This document shows positions 51,920 to 58,383 of a stretch of 64,000 nt of DNA, one piece after another. The notes below the pieces were generated by a model, which saw nothing but the letters and a program-made list of their open reading frames with translations, made no database searches and was not told the DNA's origin. Both the position numbers and the translations under genes were made by a program. Source of the stretch: CAXMST01 sp963700785 (GTDB lineage: Bacteria; Actinomycetota; Thermoleophilia; Solirubrobacterales; 70-9). The stretch is taken from NCBI GenBank assembly GCA_963700785.1, contig CAVOYZ010000008.1:62001-126000 (forward strand), written 5' to 3'. The first letter of the stretch is position 1. Every line of letters starts with the position of its first letter.

Positions 51920-52648
51920 CTACCCGCCGCCGGCTTCCTGACCATCGAGCGAGGCCAGGTACTGGACGAGCGCGTCGAACGCCTCGGGGTCATCACGCTG
52001 GAGGCGGTCGTAGGCGGGCATGAAGGATGGTCCGACGATCACCGATCTCGCGATCGCCGCCGCCGGTAGGCGGGCGCCCACCTCGGTCAGGTTCGGCCCG
52101 AGCGCGCCGCCGTTGCTGCCGATCTTGTGACAGCCCAGGCACCCCTGCGAGGCGACGACCTCCTTGCCCTCGTCGAACTCGGCCGCGCTCGCCAGCTCGA
52201 TCTCGGTCGGTGGGCCGGCCTCGGCGCCGAGGAAGGTCAGGTATCCCATCGAAGCGATCGTCAGCACCGCCGCGAACATCGCGATCGGGCGCCGCAGCGG
52301 ATGGCGCTCGGGGCCACGGTCGTAGAACGGAAGCATGATCAGCAGGACGATCGCGATCGTCGGGATGCCGATCGTCGCCAGCGGGGTCAGCTCCGCGGGC
52401 TTGATCACCCGCAGCAGCTCGAACAGGAAGAAGAAGTACCACTCGGGCCGCGGCGTGTAGGTGGTGGTGGTCGGGTCGGCCTTCGGGCCCTGCTCGGCCC
52501 CGAGGAAGATCGCCATCACCGCGATCACCAGGACGACGATCAACGCCATCACCGAGTCCTTCATCACCGCGTAGGGGAAGAACGACTTGCCCTTCTTCTT
52601 CAGGACCTCGTACTCGCGTAGGTAGCTCTCCTTCTGCTGGCGGTTCAT
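51920..52648 (-). CDS. qcrC: Menaquinol:cytochrome c reductase, cytochrome b/c subunit
   Basis: A 242-residue fusion. Residues about 20-140 carry three hydrophobic helices resembling b6f subunit IV, including RPEWYFFFLFELLRVIKP, the quinol-site PEWY motif. Residues about 160-240 form a class I cytochrome c domain with haem site CLGCH and distal Met in VGPSFMPAYDRL. This is the arrangement of the Bacillus QcrC subunit, not the dihaem cytochrome c1 of mycobacterial supercomplexes. ATG 52648 overlaps the qcrB stop by 4 nt. Confidence 0.92.
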   Translation of the reverse strand: MNRQQKESYLREYEVLKKKGKSFFPYAVMKDSVMALIVVLVIAVMAIFLGAEQGPKADPTTTTYTPRPEWYFFFLFELLRVIKPAELTPLATIGIPTIAIVLLIMLPFYDRGPERHPLRRPIAMFAAVLTIASMGYLTFLGAEAGPPTEIELASAAEFDEGKEVVASQGCLGCHKIGSNGGALGPNLTEVGARLPAAAIARSVIVGPSFMPAYDRLQRDDPEAFDALVQYLASLDGQEAGGG

Positions 52649-53496
52649 CAGACCTTCTCCGCCCGCGAGGACTTCGGCTTGGTTTCTGCCCGCACCCACG
52701 GCGGCGCGGTCGTGCCCTGCTTCACCACCAGATACAGGTGGGCGCCGATCAGGGCGACGATCGCGCCCGGGACCATCAGCATGTGGATCGAGTAGAACCG
52801 GGACAGGGTCGTCTGGCTGAACTCGGGCCCGGCGCGGAGGAAGTCCGAGAGGAAGGGCCCGACGATCGGGCCGGTGCCGTTGATGTTGACGCCGACGATC
52901 GTCGCCCAGTAGGAGCGCTGGTCGAACGGCAGCAGGTAGCCGGTGAAGCCCATCACCATCGTCAGGATCAACAGCACCACGCCGATGATCCAGTTCAGCT
53001 CGCGCGGGTACTTGTAGGCGCCGACGAAGAAGGTCCGCGCCATGTGCACGAAGACGAGGATCACCATCACCGAGGCGCCCCACTTGTGCATGCCGCGGAC
53101 GAACTCGCCCATGAACACGTTGTTGGTGAGATTGGTGATCGAGTCGTAGGCCTCGATCGTCGAGGGCGTGTAGTACATCGCCAAAAAGACCCCGGTGATC
53201 GCCTGTACGACGAACGCGAACAGCGTCGCCGAGCCGAGCGTGTACAGCCAGTTGGTGCCCTTCGGGACCTTCCGGTAGAGCACCCCGGTGAGGAATGCCG
53301 TCGCCGAGGTCCGCTCGTCGAGCCAGCCGAGCAGGTCGGCCGGCGCGTCCTTGGCACCCTCGGCGACGCGCGCGGCGCCGCCGTTGCCGTTGCTGCCGGG
53401 CTTGCCCGGCCGCTTCAACGGTGGCGGCAGCAGCCGCGCAGCGCGGCCGTTGCCCTTGGCGGGCGGGCCCTCTGTCTCTGTCTCGGCTTCAGCCAT
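52648..53496 (-). CDS. qcrB: Menaquinol:cytochrome c reductase, cytochrome b subunit
   Basis: A 282-residue cytochrome b6-like protein with four core helices. VQAITGVFLAMYYTPSTIEAYDSI and FVRGMHKWGASVMVILVFVHMARTFFVGAYKYPRE carry haem ligand His residues; GFTGYLLPFDQRSYWATIVG and FYSIHMLMVPGAIVALIGAHLYLV hold the second pair. The first about 60 residues are a Gly/Asn/Lys-rich extension not found in typical b6. Helices of subunit IV are on the separate qcrC gene, as in Bacillus. The gene follows the Rieske gene by 14 nt. Confidence 0.94.
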   Translation of the reverse strand: MAEAETETEGPPAKGNGRAARLLPPPLKRPGKPGSNGNGGAARVAEGAKDAPADLLGWLDERTSATAFLTGVLYRKVPKGTNWLYTLGSATLFAFVVQAITGVFLAMYYTPSTIEAYDSITNLTNNVFMGEFVRGMHKWGASVMVILVFVHMARTFFVGAYKYPRELNWIIGVVLLILTMVMGFTGYLLPFDQRSYWATIVGVNINGTGPIVGPFLSDFLRAGPEFSQTTLSRFYSIHMLMVPGAIVALIGAHLYLVVKQGTTAPPWVRAETKPKSSRAEKV

Positions 53497-53510
53497 CAGC
53501 GGTCACCGGG

Positions 53511-54182
53511 CTACGGCGCCGGCGCGGTCGAGGGACGCGGTGGATAGAGGTACTCCCAGATGCCGCCGGTGAACTCGCCGGGATCGCGGGCCCGGACCGG
53601 CTCCAGCTGCGAGGTGACGCTGAACCGGGGGCCGAGCTCGACGACGTCGCCGGCGAGCCGGGTCTGGAACCGGTCGAGCGGGCGCGGCGGGGGGCCGCCG
53701 AGGACCTCGCCCTCGAACCCGTAGACGCCGCCGTGGCAGGGGCAGATGAAGTTCGCCGCCGCCTCGAAGTAGCGGACCGGACACCCGAGATGGGCGCAGC
53801 GGGATGAGATCGCGATGAACTCGTCCGGGCTCTCGCCGAGCTCCTCGCTGCCCTGCCGCACGTAGGCGGTCGACTTGCCCGCCTCACCGATGCCCTCGAC
53901 GATCGTGATCACCACCGACGTGTACGTGTCGGAGGGGAAGTCCTCGACCGTCCCGACGGCCTGCCAGATCTCCTCGGGCTTCTCGAAGACCGGCGCGAGC
54001 GCGAAGCCGAGCGCCGGCAGGATGACCACCGCGCCCGCGACCCCGCCGACCGCCGCGCTGGCGACGGTGAAGACCTTGCGGCGGGTCATCGACTCGCCCT
54101 CGAAGTAGCCGGCCGGCTTCATCTCGGGCGGGCCGTCCTTGCCTTCGGCCTCGGTGTTGTTGTCCGTACCTGGGTCAGCCAC
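53511..54182 (-). CDS. qcrA: Rieske iron-sulfur protein of the menaquinol:cytochrome c reductase
   Basis: A 223-residue protein. An acidic N-terminus leads to TRRKVFTVASAAVGGVAGAVVILP, a twin-arginine-like membrane anchor. The cluster motifs are CAHLGCPV and CPCHGGVYGF (about residues 128-155), which bind the 2Fe-2S centre through two Cys and two His. It moves electrons from menaquinol to the cytochrome c domain of QcrC. GTG 54182 overlaps the corrected stop of the upstream HepS-like gene (54175), so translation is coupled. Confidence 0.95.
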   Translation of the reverse strand: MADPGTDNNTEAEGKDGPPEMKPAGYFEGESMTRRKVFTVASAAVGGVAGAVVILPALGFALAPVFEKPEEIWQAVGTVEDFPSDTYTSVVITIVEGIGEAGKSTAYVRQGSEELGESPDEFIAISSRCAHLGCPVRYFEAAANFICPCHGGVYGFEGEVLGGPPPRPLDRFQTRLAGDVVELGPRFSVTSQLEPVRARDPGEFTGGIWEYLYPPRPSTAPAP

Positions 54183-54778
54183 GGTGGGAGGGGCGAAAGC
54201 CTACCGTCTCTGCGGCCTTTGCCAGTTGCTCGTCGAGGCCCGCCGAGGGAGGCGGCATCGACGGCCGCCGCATACAAACCTTCAGCGGAGTCTCCAGCCC
54301 GAACCGCGCGCTTGCCACGTTCGTGCGGATCGCCGCCCGCGGTGGCGATCGCGACCGCGCTGGCCAGCCACATGGTCGCCGCCCGCCGCTCGGTCCCCTC
54401 ACCGCCCTCGGCGTGCAGTTGCGCGAGCAGCGAGATCAGGTCGGACAGCTCTCGCACCGAATCGAGGTCGCCGAGCGCGGCGAGACGCTCGAGGCCCTTC
54501 GCGTAGAGATAGTCGCCGGCGAGCAGCGCCAGGTCTTGATCCGGTGGCTCGACCAGCCGCGCTCGCCCGTAGTGGAGCAGGTAGCCCTCGCGGACGCACT
54601 CGATGATCAGCGAGTAGGCGGCCGCCCGGTCGCTCGTCCTCGGCCCCGAGGCGGCGAGGATCCCCAGCGCCGGCGACTCAGAAGGGTCGACCACGTGGCC
54701 GGAGATCACCGACTGCTCCTCGCGCAGCTCACCAGCCAGATCGGCGAGCGCTGCTTCGGCGGACCGGCCTCGGCTCAT
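54175..54778 (-). CDS. HepS-like helical protein of the haem/menaquinone operon (frame interrupted)
   Basis: About 200 residues, mostly helical, with no signal. QDLALLAGDYLYAKGLERLAALGD (about residues 80-103) resembles the LAGDY helix of prenyl synthases, yet there is no Asp-rich motif. This is what is seen in HepS, the non-catalytic component I of heterodimeric heptaprenyl diphosphate synthase. After DAASLGG the frame breaks at about 54237-54245; one-base correction gives LDEQLAKAAETVGFRPSHRG and a stop at 54175 within the Rieske start. It starts in an ATGA overlap with hemL. A HepS-like role is an inference from one motif and gene context. Confidence 0.7.
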
Positions 54779-56061
54779 CGGCGGATCTCAGCCAGCGTTT
54801 CGGCGACGGCCGCGCAGCTGCGCTCGATCGCCGTCGGGTCGTGGGCAAGGGAGACGAACCAGGCCTCGAACTGCGAGGGCGGAGCGTAGACGCCACGCTC
54901 GAGCAGCCCCCGGCAGAGCGCGCCGTAGGCCTCGAGGTCACAGGCCTTGGCCGCGGCGAAGTCGTGTGGCGGGCTGGCGCTCATGAACAGCGTGACCAGG
55001 GCTGGGGCCGAGGCGACCGAGGCCCACGCGCCCGCCCCGGCCTGATCGATCGCCGCGCGGAGGCCGCTGGCGAGCAGCTCGGTCAGCTCCGCCAGGCGGT
55101 CGTATGCGGCCGGATCGAGCAGCTCCAGCGTCGCCCGGCCGGCGGCGACGGCGAGCGGGTTCCCGGACAGCGTCCCGGCCTGGTAGACGTCGCCCGACGG
55201 AGCGACCTGCTCCATCAACTCGCGGCTCGCTCCGTACGCGGCCGCGGGCAGGCCGCCGCCGATCACCTTGCCCATGATCGTCAGGTCCGCGCTCACCCCG
55301 AGCAGCTCCTGGGCACCGCCGCGCGCCACCCGGAAGCCCGAGATCACCTCGTCGAAGACGAGCAGCGCCCCGCTCGAGTCCGCGAGCTCGCGCAGGTGCT
55401 CGATGAAGCCCTCGGCGGGCGGCACCACCCCCATGTTGGCCGGGATCGGCTCGCAGAGGATCGCGGCCGGCTCGACCTCGCGCACCGCGCGCTCGACCGC
55501 GTCGAAGTCGTTCCATGCAACCACCGTCGTCGCGGCCGCCTGGGCGGCCGGGACCCCCGGGGAGGCGGGAATGCCCTGGGTCGCGAGGCCGGAGCCGGCG
55601 TCCGCGAGCAGGCCGTCGACGTGGCCGTGATAGGCCCCGGCGAACTTGACCAGGCGGTCGCGCCCGGTCGCCGCGCGGGCCAGTCGCACTGCGCTCAGCG
55701 CGGCCTCGGTGCCGGAGTTGACCATGCGCAGCATCTCGACCGAGCCGAACCGCGAGCAGACCTCCTCGGCGAGCTCCACCTCGCCAGCGGTCGCGGCGCC
55801 GTAGGAGGTGCCCCTGGCTGCCGCCCCGGTCACCGCATCGATGATCGCCGGGTTCGCGTGGCCGGCGATCAACGGTCCCCAGGACGAGACCCAGTCGACG
55901 TAGCGATTGCCGTCGACGTCGAGCAGCTCGCATCCGTGGCCGCTCTCGATGAAGATCGGGTCGCGGCCGATCGAGCCCATCGCCCGGACGGGCGAGTTGA
56001 CGCCGCCGGGCATCACGCCGACCGCCCGGCGATAGAGCTCCCTGGAGCGCTCGTCCCTCAC
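54775..56061 (-). CDS. hemL: Glutamate-1-semialdehyde 2,1-aminomutase
   Basis: The 428-residue PLP enzyme makes 5-aminolevulinate in the C5 haem pathway. It has RRAVGVMPGGVNSPVRAMG at the N-terminus, GHGCELLDVDGNRYVDWVSSWGPLIAGHANP, NSGTEAALSAVRLARAATGR, and the PLP Lys in TIMGKVIGGGLPAAAYG. GTG 56061 is chosen because upstream codons run into the preceding gene without similarity. It sits between the AhbA-AhbB-like gene (25 nt) and the HepS-like gene (overlap). Confidence 0.96.
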   Translation of the reverse strand: MRDERSRELYRRAVGVMPGGVNSPVRAMGSIGRDPIFIESGHGCELLDVDGNRYVDWVSSWGPLIAGHANPAIIDAVTGAAARGTSYGAATAGEVELAEEVCSRFGSVEMLRMVNSGTEAALSAVRLARAATGRDRLVKFAGAYHGHVDGLLADAGSGLATQGIPASPGVPAAQAAATTVVAWNDFDAVERAVREVEPAAILCEPIPANMGVVPPAEGFIEHLRELADSSGALLVFDEVISGFRVARGGAQELLGVSADLTIMGKVIGGGLPAAAYGASRELMEQVAPSGDVYQAGTLSGNPLAVAAGRATLELLDPAAYDRLAELTELLASGLRAAIDQAGAGAWASVASAPALVTLFMSASPPHDFAAAKACDLEAYGALCRGLLERGVYAPPSQFEAWFVSLAHDPTAIERSCAAVAETLAEIRR

Positions 56062-56086
56062 CGCGTCCGAGCCCCGGGCCGGGCCG

Positions 56087-57208
56087 CTAGGCGCCGTGCT
56101 CCCGCTCCCACTCACGGTAGTCGTCGGTGAAGTAGCGGAGGCGGATCTTCTTGTACTCGGTGCTGCTGTAGAGCACGGCGCGGTCGGGCCCGTGCAGCTC
56201 GTGCTCGTCGGCGATCGAGTCGAGGATCGCATCGCACTCTTCCTTCGAGCGGCCATGAGCCATCGTGAACACCGAGTAGGGCCAGTCCTCGTAGGTGGGT
56301 CGCTCGTAGCAGTGCGAAACGCCGCGGACGGCAGCCATCCGGCCGCCGACGTCGGCGACGCGCTCGGGCGGCACCCGCCAGACGCCCATCCCGTTCGCGG
56401 AGAACCCAGCCCGGCGGTGGTAGAGGATCGCGGCGACGCGCCTGAGGATCTTGCGGTCGATCAGCTCCTGGAGCCGATCGAGCAGCTCGGCCGTGGCGAT
56501 CCCGAGCTGCTCGGCAGCGCCGGCCCAGGGGTTGTCGACGACCGCCATCGGCCCCTGCGTGGCCCGGATCAGCGCGACGTCGCCGTCGTCGTAGGGGCGC
56601 GGCTCGAGCTCGCGCGGCGGGACGGCCTCGACCTTCGCCGCCAGCGCCTCGGTGTCCCCCTCCATCTCGAGGTTCATGTTGATCTTGAACATCGTCAGGG
56701 TCGGCAGCTGCCTGATCGACTCAGCGCCGGTCTGCTCCTGGAGGGACTCGAGCGTGCCCTGCAGCCCGAGCTCGGAGTCGGGTGGCGTCGCGATCGTGAA
56801 CCAGAGGTTGAACTCGTGCGTGCGCAGGTAGTTGTGGGAGACGCCGGGGTGCGCGTTGATGATCTCCGCCGGGCGGTGCGGGAACTCGGTGTCGACCTTC
56901 GCCGCGACGAGCATCGACGAGTAGCCGAGCGCCCTGGTGTCGAAGATCGGGGTGATCTCGCGGATGATCCGCCCGTCGAGCAGCCGCTGAGCGCGCGCCA
57001 TCGCGTCATCGCGCGTGATTCCAGCCCGCTCGGCGATCAGCGCGTAGGGCTCGGGCACCAGCGGGAACTCGGACTGCATCACGTTGATCAGCCGCCGGTC
57101 GACCGCGTCGAGCGGGATCGCGGCGCCGTCCTTGCGGGCCCTCGCCTTCGAGCGGGCTCCGGTCGGCGCGCCGTCGGCTGCCGTCGGTGGGTTTGTCAGC
57201 TCAGCCAT
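56087..57208 (-). CDS. Fused AhbA-AhbB-like (siroheme decarboxylase / Lrp-AsnC family) protein
   Basis: A 373-residue protein with two tandem AsnC-type units. The first covers about 32-180 (DAVDRRLINVMQSEFPLVPEPYALIAERAG; GYSSMLVAAKV; NYLRTHEFNLWFTI). The second covers about 205-365 (DVALIRATQGPMAVVDNPWAGAAEQLG; GFSANGMGVWRVP; CYERPTYEDWPYSVFTMAHGR). The N-x-L-R-x-H-x-x-N and CYERP...WPY motifs are those of AhbA/AhbB and NirD/L/G/H, which decarboxylate siroheme rather than bind DNA. The gene overlaps hemB and precedes hemL, so a tetrapyrrole role is likely. Whether it makes didecarboxysiroheme or regulates the haem genes is open. Confidence 0.85.
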   Translation of the reverse strand: MAELTNPPTAADGAPTGARSKARARKDGAAIPLDAVDRRLINVMQSEFPLVPEPYALIAERAGITRDDAMARAQRLLDGRIIREITPIFDTRALGYSSMLVAAKVDTEFPHRPAEIINAHPGVSHNYLRTHEFNLWFTIATPPDSELGLQGTLESLQEQTGAESIRQLPTLTMFKINMNLEMEGDTEALAAKVEAVPPRELEPRPYDDGDVALIRATQGPMAVVDNPWAGAAEQLGIATAELLDRLQELIDRKILRRVAAILYHRRAGFSANGMGVWRVPPERVADVGGRMAAVRGVSHCYERPTYEDWPYSVFTMAHGRSKEECDAILDSIADEHELHGPDRAVLYSSTEYKKIRLRYFTDDYREWEREHGA

Positions 57209-58167
57209 CCGGCCGCTTCCTTCGCGTAGTAGGTGACGATCAGATCGGCTCCCGCCCGCCTGATCGCGGTCAGGGACTCGAGCGCCGCGGCCGACTCGTC
57301 GAGCCAGCCGCTGGCCGATGCCGCCTTCAGCATCGAGTACTCGCCCGAGACATGGTAGGCGGCGAGTGGCGCCCCGGTCTCGTGCTTGACCCGGCTGACG
57401 ACGTCGAGGTAGGGGAGAGCGGGCTTGACCATCAACATGTCGGCGCCCTCCTCGAGATCGAGCTTCGCCTCGCGGAGCGCCTCGAGCACGTTCGCCGGGT
57501 CCATCTGGTAGCCGCTCCTTCCCACCTCCCGGGGGGTCGAGCCGGCGGCCTCCCGGAACGGCCCGTAGAAGGCCGAGGCGTACTTGACGGCGTAGGAGAG
57601 GATCGGCGTCGCCGAGAGCCCCTCCGCGTCGAGCTGGGCGCGGACCGCGGCGACGTGGCCGTCCATCATCCCGCTCGGGGCGACGGCATCGGCCCCGGCA
57701 GCCGCCTGCGAGACGGCGGTCTTCGCGATCAGCTCGAGCGAGAGGTCGTTGTCGACCTCACCCTCGCGCACGACGCCGCAATGCCCGCCCGCCGTGTAGC
57801 CGCAGAGGCAGGTATCGGCGATCACGACCAGGTCCGGGTGGGCCTCCTTCAGCGCCTGGGTAGCGAGCTGGACGATGCCCTCATCGTCGTAGGCGCCGCT
57901 GCCGGCCTCGTCCTTGGCGGCGGGCACCCCGAAGAGCAGGACGGCCGGCACGCCGGCGGCAACGACCTCGCCCGCCTCCTCGACCAGGGCCGAGATCGAG
58001 AGCCGCTCGATCCCCGGCATCGCCTCGACCGGCTCGCGGACCCCCACGCCGGCGCTGACGAACAGCGGCTGGATCAGGTCGGCCGGGCGCAGTGTCGTCT
58101 CCCGCACCATCTCGCGCAGGACACCGGTCCGCCTCAGGCGGCGCATGCGGGTCGCTGGGAATCCCAT
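57196..58167 (-). CDS. hemB: Delta-aminolevulinic acid dehydratase (porphobilinogen synthase)
   Basis: A 323-residue TIM-barrel enzyme joining two 5-aminolevulinate molecules. The metal site is DTCLCGYTAGGHCGVV (three Cys, the zinc type). APSGMMDGHVAAVR and ILSYAVKYASAFYGPFREAAGS hold one active-site Lys, and ADMLMVKPALPYLDVV the Schiff-base Lys. ATG 58167 is favoured by a TAGACT box ending 8 nt upstream. It is the first gene of the long haem-bc complex-menaquinone block. Confidence 0.96.
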   Translation of the reverse strand: MGFPATRMRRLRRTGVLREMVRETTLRPADLIQPLFVSAGVGVREPVEAMPGIERLSISALVEEAGEVVAAGVPAVLLFGVPAAKDEAGSGAYDDEGIVQLATQALKEAHPDLVVIADTCLCGYTAGGHCGVVREGEVDNDLSLELIAKTAVSQAAAGADAVAPSGMMDGHVAAVRAQLDAEGLSATPILSYAVKYASAFYGPFREAAGSTPREVGRSGYQMDPANVLEALREAKLDLEEGADMLMVKPALPYLDVVSRVKHETGAPLAAYHVSGEYSMLKAASASGWLDESAAALESLTAIRRAGADLIVTYYAKEAAGWLS

Positions 58168-58175
58168 CGCTCGCC

Positions 58176-58181
58176 AGTCTA
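58176..58181 (-). promoter_or_regulatory. -10 box TAGACT, promoter of the hemB operon
   Basis: Minus-strand TAGACT ends 8 nt before ATG 58167, suggesting a near-leaderless mRNA for the hemB to prenyl-synthase block. Confidence 0.45.
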
Positions 58182-58262
58182 GATCGGGGTGCTGTCCGCG
58201 GGGGTCGCGCGGGCCCGGGCAGCCGGGCGCGGTGCCGCGCAATCCACTCGGCGGACCCAACC

Positions 58263-58294
58263 ACCTGACAACGGGCCGCGCTCCGCGTTGTTAC
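58263..58294 (+). promoter_or_regulatory. ECF-type promoter element upstream of the sigma-factor fusion (copy A)
   Basis: ACCTGACA, 14 nt, then GCGTTGTTAC. The same 32-bp layout recurs at 59856-59887 upstream of the Cys-repeat gene, with 24 of 32 positions identical and the ends nearly invariant. TGACA and CGTT separated by 15 bp resemble ECF -35 and -10 elements. It lies 89 bp before ATG 58384. Autoregulation by the sigma factor is inferred. Confidence 0.6.
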
Positions 58295-58383
58295 CTGCAG
58301 ACGGCAGATGGGATGCGAACCCGCAGATACCACGAGTGGGACCTACTTACAGCCCGATGGATCTCTGCCGATAATGATCGGGG

